Part shown: positions 1 to 6,247 of the stretch, piece by piece
Numbering within the stretch: the stretch's first letter is position 1
Layout of the letters: every line of letters starts with the position of its first letter
Source of the DNA: Pseudomonadales bacterium
Lineage (GTDB): Bacteria; Pseudomonadota; Gammaproteobacteria; Pseudomonadales; Azotimanducaceae
Direction of reading: 5' to 3'
DNA: 6,360 nt
Assembly (NCBI GenBank): GCA_029244465.1
Contig: JAQWQN010000193.1
Coordinates: 1-6,360 of the forward strand
Position numbers and translations under genes: made by a program
The notes under the pieces: generated by a model
What the model was told of the DNA's origin: nothing
The model's database searches: none
Seen by the model: only the letters and a program-made list of their open reading frames with translations

Positions 1-1513
1 CTTGATCTGATGGAGCCATATGGACCAACAGAGCCTTCATTCGATCTAGGCCAGCTAGCCGCGCTCGTTCGTCATCGGTTGCTATGGGTAACATCCAATC
101 AGTGCTTGGTTCCGGTTGCGCGTGAGCCAAACCGTCGAGCATCGCCTTTAGTGAGCTCACGCTCTCCTCTAAATCCGTTCGAGCAGCAAGCAAACCATTG
201 TCAACCAACATACCGCGCGCCTTGTGGCTGCGATATTGCTGTTCTGCAGCGACTTCTCGAAGGGCATCCATCCTTTCTGACAGGTCACGCAACCAGAGTT
301 GCATGGCGCCGAGATCGCGCCACTGAACCAGTGCTTGGTGGACCTCATCCATAGCAAGCCATTGCAGCCAGTCAGTATGTCCTAGCTGCTCCTGCCAACG
401 TTTCATAAGCGCCTGCATTTCGAGTTGCTGTGCCGCGGTTGCATGCTCTGCCTGATCCAGCTGGAGAGGTCGCGCGAACACCGCCAGAAGCGCTGTTAGC
501 CACTCTGGGTCTTGCGCGGCTTGGGTGAGCGCAGTCAGGCTCGCAAGTCTCTCCGTAAAGCGTTTCTCGGCCTCGCGATAGTGCAACAAAGCAGAAGCAG
601 CGCTGGCCTGTTTGTCAGTCAACGCCAGCTTTTCCAAGCTCATCGGAAAACCGAGTCGCGCGGCTGCCGTACTGGGGCGCCAATACGGCGCCTCCTGAAG
701 CGTCATCCAAATTCTGGCAGCAAGTTCATAGTTCTCTGTATCCATGGCCAGGCCACCATACGCAGCCATCGCAATATCTTGATAACGGCCTTCTGCGGGC
801 AATTCGGCAAGCACACTTTCAGCTCGTGTATGGTTTTTTTGCTCTCGCGCGATGAGCGCCAGCGCCAGCCGTGCTCGCTGAGCTAGATCAAAGGCTTCTT
901 CAGTAAACGTAGGCATTTTCGATAGAGCACGGAAAGTACGCATTGCACGCGCTAGATCTCCCGCTGCTCGATAGGCGACCCCTAGGTTGTAGATGCCGTA
1001 AGCACGCAATGGGTTTTCTGCATCCATCCGCGCAAAAGCTGCTTCTGCGAGTGCAAATTCTTTCTTCTGAACGGCATGTTCTGCCTTCATGAATTCAACG
1101 TCTGGATGGACTCGTTCTTTGCCTAACCAGCTCTCACCAAGTTCAATTTTGGCTAATTCTTGGCCAAGAGCGGTCCAGTCCTGGCGGCGGTAATACTCGC
1201 CAGACAGATGAAAAGCCAAGCGCATCTGGTCGAGGTCAGTGAGTTCACCTTCCGCCACCGCAGTATAAATTTCGTTGGCGTAGTCAAACATGCCGTGCGC
1301 GAAAGCAAAGCTACCCTTCGCAAGCTCAAAACGAACCACGTCCTCACCACGCTGACCCCTGCTTTCCGCGATCATCACGTTCAGCAGTGCCGCCTGATAG
1401 TCTTCTTGGTAGTACTCATACAGCATTGTGCCGTACGCGAGGTCATCAATAGATTGAGCGCCGGGCGTTGCCGCCGAGCAGATGAAAAGAAGTTCGCAGA
1501 AAAATTGCCGCAT
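1..1513 (-). CDS. TPR-repeat exported protein, partial (C-terminus beyond window)
   Basis: The minus frame stays open from the ATG at 1513 to the left edge, giving 504 codons without a stop, so the C-terminus is missing. The first ~19 residues (MRQFFCELLFICSAATPGA) look like a short signal peptide, although Glu7 sits inside the hydrophobic core; there is no clear lipobox. The rest is mostly alpha-helical. The clearest TPR lies around residues 170-200 (NLGVAYRAAGDLARAMRTF), with weaker repeats near 60-90, 138-165 and 215-260, and long charged helices from ~310. TPR proteins are scaffolds for protein contacts; the partner here is unknown. The start follows the previous gene by 14 nt, so it is the third gene of the thioredoxin block. 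A weak AGGG 12 nt upstream overlaps the preceding stop codon. An in-frame TGA not far upstream excludes a much longer N-terminus. The reading frame is well supported; the function is not. Confidence 0.85.
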   Translation of the reverse strand, partial: MRQFFCELLFICSAATPGAQSIDDLAYGTMLYEYYQEDYQAALLNVMIAESRGQRGEDVVRFELAKGSFAFAHGMFDYANEIYTAVAEGELTDLDQMRLAFHLSGEYYRRQDWTALGQELAKIELGESWLGKERVHPDVEFMKAEHAVQKKEFALAEAAFARMDAENPLRAYGIYNLGVAYRAAGDLARAMRTFRALSKMPTFTEEAFDLAQRARLALALIAREQKNHTRAESVLAELPAEGRYQDIAMAAYGGLAMDTENYELAARIWMTLQEAPYWRPSTAAARLGFPMSLEKLALTDKQASAASALLHYREAEKRFTERLASLTALTQAAQDPEWLTALLAVFARPLQLDQAEHATAAQQLEMQALMKRWQEQLGHTDWLQWLAMDEVHQALVQWRDLGAMQLWLRDLSERMDALREVAAEQQYRSHKARGMLVDNGLLAARTDLEESVSSLKAMLDGLAHAQPEPSTDWMLPIATDDERARLAGLDRMKALLVHMAPSDQ

Positions 1514-1527
1514 CGGGTTTGAGGGCC

Positions 1528-2067
1528 CTAGTTCACGACATCTGCGCTGAAATCTGGTTGGTAGTTGCCAGTATCATCAGTAATCGCAAGTTCTATGAAA
1601 GTCGGCTCAAAGTCTTTGTTGAAATCAACCGTCGTCGCTCGGCGAAAGTCTCGTCCGTTTGGACCTTGTCCTGTGAAGAAGGCGGTAACACGGTTGGCAC
1701 CTTGTTTTACATTACCGACGTAGAGTTTTTGAACACCACCACGGCCTAACGCCGTTACTTGTTTCTTGGTATACAGATGATGCGCCACCTCTTTGCCATT
1801 CACCTTAAGTGTGACCGCATCCAATTTGAAAAATTCACCCATATCCATTGACAGAAATACAGATACTTGCGAGCTGGCCGGAAACAGAAGATCTTCTTCG
1901 AGAATGACCAGATCCCGCTTTAACTCCATCAGCGCTTTCTGCACCGCTTCCATCTTTTCGTCGGGGGTTGTTGGATTTGCCCAACCCACTTGCATTCCAA
2001 TCAAAATCAAAACCGGGACGAACAACATTCGACCCCACAGCAACTTCAACTTAGCTATCCCTGGCAT
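1528..2067 (-). CDS. Small secreted protein of unknown function, redox-operon associated
   Basis: This 179-residue protein has a signal peptide at residues 1-30 (hydrophobic 14-28, likely cleavage after GWA), then a short charged helix at 36-60 containing LEEDLLFP, and a beta-rich remainder resembling a small Ig-like or sandwich domain. Recognisable stretches are FLSMDMGEFF (71-80), the LYVGN turn (115-119) and FFTGQGPNGRDFRR (130-143). I recall a family with these features beside TPR and thioredoxin genes, sometimes labelled AraC-family regulator in databases; no helix-turn-helix is visible and the signal peptide argues against a DNA-binding role. I prefer the ATG at 2067 over an upstream TTG at 2091, because AAGGAG precedes it by 6 nt. 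It lies 25 nt after the thioredoxin gene and 14 nt before the TPR gene. There is no flavinylation motif. It is probably a periplasmic partner of its neighbours, which is inference from context. Confidence 0.85.
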   Translation of the reverse strand: MPGIAKLKLLWGRMLFVPVLILIGMQVGWANPTTPDEKMEAVQKALMELKRDLVILEEDLLFPASSQVSVFLSMDMGEFFKLDAVTLKVNGKEVAHHLYTKKQVTALGRGGVQKLYVGNVKQGANRVTAFFTGQGPNGRDFRRATTVDFNKDFEPTFIELAITDDTGNYQPDFSADVVN

Positions 2068-2073
2068 CACGCA

Positions 2074-2079
2074 CTCCTT
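2074..2079 (-). promoter_or_regulatory. Shine-Dalgarno site fixing the start of the small secreted protein
   Basis: AAGGAG on the minus strand lies 6 nt before the ATG at 2067. The longer open frame begins at a TTG at 2091, which would leave this site inside the gene and put eight extra polar or charged residues ahead of the signal peptide. The site therefore selects the 179-residue product. Confidence 0.75.
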
Positions 2080-2092
2080 GATGTCAGTCAAC

Positions 2093-2635
2093 CTACTCGC
2101 GGATTAACTTCTTAACGACGTCCACATACTTTGATTCGTCACCGGGTTTGTAACCCCGGTGGTAATAGCGCACGACACCATCCCGATCGATCACGACCGT
2201 ACTGGGCATCGCCTCCAAATCGTAGAGTTTACTAACTGCTTGACCTTCATCTATCAACACGGGGAACGTCACTTTGGTTTTGTCCGCAATTTTCTTGGCG
2301 GGACCCAGCTCGCCTTCCACGTTGACACCTAAGACTGCAAACCCGGTGTCTTCATAGCGCTGGTGTATCCGGTCAAGGATCGGCATCTCTTGCCGACACG
2401 GTCCGCACCAACTTGCCCAAAAATTCAGCAGCACAACTTGACCGCGGTATTCTTCTAAACGAAGGTTAGAGCCTTGCAGTGACTTCAAGGTGAAATCTGG
2501 TGCTTCCTCACTCACTTTGACGGTGCCGAAGGACAACGACGAAGCCAACAGGATACTGCATGCAAACACTGCTCTTGAGCGAGCGATGGCCCGCAAATGT
2601 TGTTTACACATCTCCAATTTAGGGCGTCGCAACAT
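2093..2635 (-). CDS. TlpA/ResA-type periplasmic thioredoxin-like protein
   Basis: This 180-residue thiol-disulfide oxidoreductase would act outside the cytoplasm, probably anchored by or cleaved after an N-terminal hydrophobic segment (about 22-37). The AhpC/TSA-redoxin type fold begins at APDFTL (45-50). The active site is WCGPC (Cys77 and Cys80), within NFWASWCGPCRQEMP, and the cis-proline loop is at MPSTVVIDRDG (Pro144). Length and layout are typical of TlpA/ResA proteins, which usually reduce specific exported cysteine proteins, such as cytochrome c apoproteins, or deliver reducing power to metal sites. No cytochrome biogenesis gene is nearby, so the client is unknown. The ATG at 2635 has GGAGG 4 nt upstream; the in-frame ATG at 2611 has only an abutting GGAG and is less likely. 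It is first of a three-gene block and is preceded by a long gene-free stretch. Confidence 0.95.
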   Translation of the reverse strand: MLRRPKLEMCKQHLRAIARSRAVFACSILLASSLSFGTVKVSEEAPDFTLKSLQGSNLRLEEYRGQVVLLNFWASWCGPCRQEMPILDRIHQRYEDTGFAVLGVNVEGELGPAKKIADKTKVTFPVLIDEGQAVSKLYDLEAMPSTVVIDRDGVVRYYHRGYKPGDESKYVDVVKKLIRE

Positions 2636-2639
2636 ACAT

Positions 2640-2644
2640 CCTCC
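2640..2644 (-). promoter_or_regulatory. Shine-Dalgarno site of the thioredoxin gene
   Basis: GGAGG on the minus strand lies 4 nt before the ATG at 2635. The spacing is short but the match is full. It favours this start over the in-frame ATG at 2611. Confidence 0.6.
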
Positions 2645-2659
2645 GAACGTCTAACTTTT

Positions 2660-2671
2660 CGATCTAGATCG
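2660..2671. repeat. Perfect 12-base palindrome upstream of the thioredoxin gene
   Basis: CGATCTAGATCG is a perfect inverted repeat located 25-36 nt upstream of the thioredoxin start codon, just before its Shine-Dalgarno site. The position would suit an operator or a leader structure. No regulator gene is in the window and chance occurrence is possible, so a role is only inferred. Confidence 0.4.
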
Positions 2672-2816
2672 CAGGTTGTGCCGTCGAAGATCCTGGGAAG
2701 AAACCGCTGCGATCCATTGATCGTCATCATCCCGTCCTACTGAATACCTGTGGTCTTACAGGCCCGCTTCCTTGCGGTTCAATTTCTTCGTACTACCGGC
2801 ATCAAGCTGCCAGGCT

Positions 2817-2834
2817 GTGTGTATCCATGCACAC
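2817..2834. repeat. 18-base imperfect dyad (GTGTGTAT / ATGCACAC)
   Basis: The arms GTGTGTAT and ATGCACAC are complementary except for one T-G wobble, with two central C residues. The near absence of a loop fits a dimeric-protein site better than an RNA hairpin. Part of it (GTATCCATGC) recurs at 2937-2946. It lies about 180 nt upstream of the thioredoxin gene; function is unproven. Confidence 0.3.
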
Positions 2835-3011
2835 TTCCGTTAGAGTCTGCGTGTACCGACCGCTCGCGTGACCACGTGAATCCCGCGACAGCACACCCAG
2901 TTGCTCGCAACCATCACGTCCATAATTGGTCTATCCGTATCCATGCGACGTGACGAGTACACGTTACTTGTAGCACCTGGTTCAATGTCGGAATCAGGTC
3001 ACATTTCTGCC

Positions 3012-3033
3012 GAAGAAACGGCGGGCTTGCCGC
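3012..3033 (-). terminator. Possible terminator after apbE
   Basis: About 30 nt past the apbE stop, the minus strand reads GCGGC, a 6-nt loop, then GCCGT, followed by TTCTTC. This makes a GC-rich 5-bp stem (one G-T wobble) with a short pyrimidine tail. An alternative stem, GCCG-TTTCTT-CGGC, overlaps it. The stem is short and the T-tract interrupted, so it would be weak, but it is well placed to end the hydrolase-apbE transcript. Confidence 0.35.
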
Positions 3034-3062
3034 AAATTGAGAACAAGATCGTCCAACTCGCG

Positions 3063-4106
3063 CTAGAGTCCGGAAAGATCGTCTGAATAGGTCATCCGAC
3101 CGTTTGGATCGATGATGATCGCATCCACCGCTGAAAGGCGATTGATGAGCGCCATTCCTTTTTCCGGTCCAAGCACAAACACGCTTGTTGCAAGACCATC
3201 CGTGATCATGGCGTGCTCCCCGAGCACCGTCACACTCCAGGCGCCAGCAGCCGATCGTCCGGTGCTCGGATCTAGGATGTGATGATAGCGGACACCATCT
3301 TGCTCAAAATATCTTTCGTAGTCCCCAGAGGTGGAAACCGCCGTGTCAACCAGCGGCAGTAACACGGCCATCTTGTTCGAGTCACGAGGATGCTGCACAC
3401 CCACGGTCCAGGGCTTGCCAGCCCGATCACCAAGGATACGGCTATCCCCACCTGCCGAAACACTACCCTGCACAACGCCCCTTGCCAGCAAAATTTCAAT
3501 GCCGCGATCAACCGCATAGCCTTTGGCAATACCACCAAAGTCAATGGAGACCAAGGGGTGCTTAAATCTGACCCGATTGGGCTCTAGTTCAACGTGGCGA
3601 TAGTCGATCGCGTGTATCGCGGCTCGAATCGAATTTTCGTCGGGCGCCTTGCCTTCACGATAATCGTAATAGCGTCCCACCGATGCATAGGTAATATCGA
3701 AGGCGCCGCTGGTCAGGTTCGATATCTCAGCGGACTTTTGTAAAAGCGCCACCATTTCATCAGAAATCTCGACCCAACCCGCGCCGGCTTCTCGATTAAC
3801 AAGTGATATCTCGCTCGTCTCTTTATACGGGCTGAATGCGTGATCAATACGGTGCATCTCAGCCATCACCGTCGCTACGGTAACGGCTGCATAAGCCTCG
3901 TCTTCATGCTGAATTTCAACGTGCACCCGCGTCCCCATAATGGACTGGGTTTCGGCGTACCATTTCAGGGGCGGTTGACCAGCCGCCGTTAGATCTGATT
4001 GTGTTGTTGCAGAAACCGCCGCACTGAGCGACAAGGCCGGCAACAAGACCGAGAGCAAAGAGATGAGCGATAGACGCGAACGTTCTACCACCCACCGCTG
4101 CATCAT
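3063..4106 (-). CDS. apbE: FAD:protein FMN transferase (ApbE), exported
   Basis: ApbE transfers FMN from FAD to a Thr or Ser of exported target proteins, for example Rnq/Nqr and FMN-bind-domain proteins, using Mg2+ in the periplasm. This 347-residue protein has a signal peptide (hydrophobic ~12-30, cleavage near VSA at 31-33) without a lipobox. It carries the family motifs in order: MGT (57-59), SGAFDIT (133-139), DFGGIAKGYAVD (189-200), AGGD (218-221), TSGDYERYF (259-267), HHILDPSTG (275-283) and TDGLATSVFVLG (302-313, with Asp303 a probable metal ligand). Length is normal. It starts immediately after the hydrolase stop (TAA then ATG ATG), with GGAGG inside the upstream gene, indicating translational coupling. 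No substrate carrying a clear flavinylation motif is seen in the window. The family call is firm; the target is unknown. Confidence 0.97.
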   Translation of the reverse strand: MMQRWVVERSRLSLISLLSVLLPALSLSAAVSATTQSDLTAAGQPPLKWYAETQSIMGTRVHVEIQHEDEAYAAVTVATVMAEMHRIDHAFSPYKETSEISLVNREAGAGWVEISDEMVALLQKSAEISNLTSGAFDITYASVGRYYDYREGKAPDENSIRAAIHAIDYRHVELEPNRVRFKHPLVSIDFGGIAKGYAVDRGIEILLARGVVQGSVSAGGDSRILGDRAGKPWTVGVQHPRDSNKMAVLLPLVDTAVSTSGDYERYFEQDGVRYHHILDPSTGRSAAGAWSVTVLGEHAMITDGLATSVFVLGPEKGMALINRLSAVDAIIIDPNGRMTYSDDLSGL

Positions 4107-5267
4107 TTACGCAAGTACCTCCGCGGCTAAGCTGCCAATTGCCACCCCACGTCGACCCTGGCGAACATTATTGCGGTCGTGTCCGGGGGTCAGATAAGCG
4201 AGCGACAATCCGGTTGCAGGGTCGGCCCAGCAGAGCTGACCTCCGGCGCCATTGTGACCAAACGCTTCTGGAGAATTAGTTTTACCAAACCCTCTGAAAC
4301 TACGGCTGTCATCACCCGAGATAATAATCCCCAACGCTCGGTTCGCGGGTTTCCGGAACATCATGTCCGTCAGGTCACCCGATCGAATACGTCGAACGTC
4401 AGTTCGCGTCTCTTCGTGCCAAAGTTCTCTGCCTTCGAGTCCACCGTGCAGCATCGCCTGGTAAAAGAGCGCCATATCGTGAGCACTCGCATAGCCACCA
4501 CCACCTGGCACACCAACCGCTCGCACTTCAGGCTTATTGAACACTAGCAACGCTTCTTCAGTCACTTCTGAGGCCGGCGGCATAGGCATACCAAGCTTTT
4601 TGTAATCTTCCTCCGTCAATGGGTCGCCGCTATGCTCAACCGCTAGCGCCCGATCATTCTCCGAATCCGGCAACCCCACAAACAAATTAGTTAAACCAAG
4701 CGGCTCCACAACACGCGTTCTGACAAAATCAACGTACGACAGTCCACTTTTGCGTTCTATCAATTCTGCAATGACCCACATTGACGATGTTGGGTGATAT
4801 TCAAACTTCGTACCTGGCTGCCAAGACAACCGCCACTGAGCAAATCGACCCAAGGTCTCTTGCTTCGAATTCCATTGTAGAGGCCGAAATGGTGCGTGGG
4901 GAAATCCTGCGGTGTGGGTGAATAGCTGTTGAACGGTGATCTTGTCTTTATCGTTGCTGCCAAATTCAGGCACGATATCTGCGACAAGTTCGTCCTCAAG
5001 CAGTTTACCTTCTTGAAACAGCAGCCACGCGGCGGCAGATGTGATGCCTTTTGTCGCCGAAAATATGCACACCAGAGAATCATCGTTAGCATTACCAAAA
5101 CTTTCGCAAACACCCACTTTGCCATGCCGAGCAATCGCAATTTGGGCGCCAGGCAGCAGCCCCTCATCTACCTCGCGCCGCGTCCTTTGCAGAAGCGCCT
5201 CAACCTTGACGGGATCCAATCCTAGCTCTTCTATACTTGCCGTTCTTTCTGCCCTATCTGTGTTCAT
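4107..5267 (-). CDS. Serine hydrolase, class C beta-lactamase/esterase-like
   Basis: This 386-residue enzyme belongs to the beta-lactamase-related serine hydrolase group (AmpC / family VIII esterase / D-aminopeptidase fold). The catalytic SxxK is Ser70-Ala-Thr-Lys73, the tyrosine motif is Tyr157 in FEYHPTS, where the canonical YxN asparagine is replaced by proline, and a KTG-like element is the GHNGAGGQ segment (337-344). VPGGGGYASAHDM (253-265) is also typical of the family. No signal peptide is present (MNTDRAERTASIEELGLD is polar), so it should be cytoplasmic, unlike true AmpC enzymes; that and the altered motif favour an esterase or amidase over an antibiotic-hydrolysing lactamase. The substrate is unknown. 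GGAGG lies 8 nt before the ATG. It overlaps nothing but abuts apbE, so the two are probably cotranscribed; whether this reflects shared function is unclear. Confidence 0.93.
   Translation of the reverse strand: MNTDRAERTASIEELGLDPVKVEALLQRTRREVDEGLLPGAQIAIARHGKVGVCESFGNANDDSLVCIFSATKGITSAAAWLLFQEGKLLEDELVADIVPEFGSNDKDKITVQQLFTHTAGFPHAPFRPLQWNSKQETLGRFAQWRLSWQPGTKFEYHPTSSMWVIAELIERKSGLSYVDFVRTRVVEPLGLTNLFVGLPDSENDRALAVEHSGDPLTEEDYKKLGMPMPPASEVTEEALLVFNKPEVRAVGVPGGGGYASAHDMALFYQAMLHGGLEGRELWHEETRTDVRRIRSGDLTDMMFRKPANRALGIIISGDDSRSFRGFGKTNSPEAFGHNGAGGQLCWADPATGLSLAYLTPGHDRNNVRQGRRGVAIGSLAAEVLA
4118..4122 (-). promoter_or_regulatory. Shine-Dalgarno site of apbE inside the upstream gene
   Basis: GGAGG on the minus strand lies within the last codons of the serine hydrolase, 11 nt before the first apbE ATG (4106) and 14 nt before a second adjacent ATG (4103). 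The spacing favours the first ATG. The arrangement ties apbE translation to that of the hydrolase. Confidence 0.55.
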
Positions 5268-5348
5268 TGGTTTTTCCTCCGGTTAAATACATTATGTTGC
5301 ACTGCTATTTGTTTCTGTCTTTTGCAATCGGCTTGGGTCGTCTCATTC
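5268..5348 (-). promoter_or_regulatory. Intergenic leader of the serine hydrolase gene
   Basis: This 81-nt gap holds GGAGG (5276-5280), 8 nt before the hydrolase ATG. A CATAAT (5291-5296) could serve as a -10 box, but the best upstream partner, AAGACA (5316-5321), is a poor -35 at a 19-nt distance. I see no terminator for the dioxygenase gene, so read-through from it is also possible. Confidence 0.3.
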
Positions 5349-6155
5349 TCAGTCCGCCATTATAATTTTGCCCATCCGCTCGACTGCGTCTAAGTGAACT
5401 TTTCGCTCACGCGCTCCATTATCAACTTTCGGTTTAGCGAGCAGCTCAAAGTGTCCATAGGAATCTACGCCGTTTACGAGGACTGCAGTATCTGAACCCT
5501 TAGTTTGTCGCACCTGTGTCCCGCAATATCGCAAAACCATTCCGATACGCCGATCTTGAGAGACATTCGGGCCACTTCCATGCAGGAGGCGCACGTGATG
5601 CAGCGACATTTCGCCCGCTGCGAGCGGCGCCAGACTTGTCTCCTCGTTACTGACTTGCGCGACCGAGACCTGGCCTCGGGATAACAAGTTGTTTTCTGCA
5701 TACGTGTTTTCGTGATCGTACAGTGCACCTCGATGCGATCCAGGTAAAAACGCCATTGGGCCGGTGTCTGGACTCGCGTCAGAAAGAGCAATCCACGCTG
5801 TCACAACATCGTGTGGCTCAAGCCCCCAGTAGTTCGCATCTTGATGCAAGCTGACAAACTTGCCATCGCCCGCATCCTTGATAAACCAATTCATCGACCA
5901 TAGTAAAACGTTCTCGCCCAGCAAACTGACCACCCTGTCGACGACTCGCCGATCCGTGACCACATCCCAAGCCCACCTTTCGAGCAGATGCAGATCTGTG
6001 CGTAATCCAGCCGAACTCGCACCGTGGTGACGCTCGAAGCGCTCAAATTGGTCGCGTAAAGACTGAACTTCGCGCGCACTAAACACCGGCAGTGGTGAGA
6101 GGTAACCCAGGTCTTCGTACCGCGCAACTTGATTTATCGACAATGCATGCTTCAT
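5349..6155 (-). CDS. Phytanoyl-CoA dioxygenase (PhyH) family Fe(II)/2-oxoglutarate oxygenase
   Basis: This 268-residue cytoplasmic enzyme (from the ATG at 6155) couples 2-oxoglutarate decarboxylation to oxidation, usually hydroxylation, of a small substrate. The double-stranded beta-helix iron site is visible: HQD (His104, Asp106) in SLHQDANYWGLEPHD, and the distal His192 in LLHGSGPN. Arg202 or Arg203 in DRRIGMVLRY is the likely 2-oxoglutarate anchor. The Asp in HxD argues for a hydroxylase and against a halogenase, which lacks it. FLPGSHRG (136-143) is a typical family turn. The substrate cannot be read from sequence; bacterial members act on varied small molecules. A GTG at 6170 would add five residues; neither start has a good Shine-Dalgarno, and I prefer the ATG. 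It is divergent from the cysteine synthase gene and 81 nt upstream of the hydrolase gene in the same direction. Confidence 0.93.
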   Translation of the reverse strand: MKHALSINQVARYEDLGYLSPLPVFSAREVQSLRDQFERFERHHGASSAGLRTDLHLLERWAWDVVTDRRVVDRVVSLLGENVLLWSMNWFIKDAGDGKFVSLHQDANYWGLEPHDVVTAWIALSDASPDTGPMAFLPGSHRGALYDHENTYAENNLLSRGQVSVAQVSNEETSLAPLAAGEMSLHHVRLLHGSGPNVSQDRRIGMVLRYCGTQVRQTKGSDTAVLVNGVDSYGHFELLAKPKVDNGARERKVHLDAVERMGKIIMAD

Positions 6156-6185
6156 GGTTAGAATATACACCTTTAAAGTCGTTAT

Positions 6186-6214
6186 TTGCCGATCTCATGG
6201 ACGACGCTTAGAAT
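6186..6214 (+). promoter_or_regulatory. Probable sigma70 promoter of the cysteine synthase gene
   Basis: TTGCCG (6186-6191) and TAGAAT (6209-6214) are separated by 17 nt and match the -35 and -10 consensus at 4 and 5 of 6 bases. Transcription would start near 6221, leaving a leader of about 27 nt before the ATG at 6248. The site sits in the 92-nt divergent region shared with the dioxygenase gene, so regulation of the two could interfere. Confidence 0.45.
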
Positions 6215-6247
6215 GCTCGACCCTGGGAGTGAACGCAGACGAGACTG

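Larger units (their letters stand above)
2636..3062. other. 427-nt gene-free stretch between apbE and the thioredoxin gene
   Basis: No convincing gene is found on either strand: frames are short, and none gives a recognisable protein. The stretch presumably holds the 3' end of the apbE transcript (possible terminator at 3012-3033) and the promoter and leader of the thioredoxin operon. Visible structure comprises a perfect 12-base palindrome at 2660-2671, a 5-bp-stem hairpin at 2747-2762 (CCTGT and ACAGG arms), an 18-base imperfect dyad at 2817-2834, and the 10-mer GTATCCATGC repeated at 2821-2830 and 2937-2946. I could not pick out a good -35/-10 pair on the minus strand. It might also be a decayed gene or small mobile remnant; nothing proves this. 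Confidence 0.6.

Noticed and set aside
10..1522. Several plus-strand frames opposite the TPR gene
   Set aside because: They are antisense shadows of a continuous 504-codon minus frame with good TPR character; none looks like a real protein.
2068..2091. TTG start adding eight residues to the small secreted protein
   Set aside because: The AAGGAG site and a proper signal peptide both point to the ATG at 2067.
2512..2730. Minus-strand frame upstream of and overlapping the thioredoxin gene
   Set aside because: It runs out of frame through the thioredoxin N-terminus, resembles no protein and lacks a ribosome site.
2747..2762. Hairpin CCTGT-loop-ACAGG as a terminator
   Set aside because: The stem is only 5 bp and no T-tract follows on either strand.
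2761..3000. Possible tRNA, suggested by two GGTTCAAT sequences
   Set aside because: The flanking bases do not form a T stem and no acceptor or anticodon arm can be drawn.
3045..3083. AAGATCGTC occurring twice, 30 nt apart, around the apbE stop, with an in-frame extension of about 22 codons after the stop
   Set aside because: A 9-base repeat is short, and ApbE already has its full set of motifs and a normal length, so a disrupted stop or readthrough is not needed.
2943..3086. Plus-strand 47-codon frame starting MRRDEYTLLVAPG, ending inside the apbE 3' end
   Set aside because: No ribosome site, no recognisable family, and it overlaps the apbE tail convergently by 24 nt. Likely chance, though the frame lies in an otherwise empty region.
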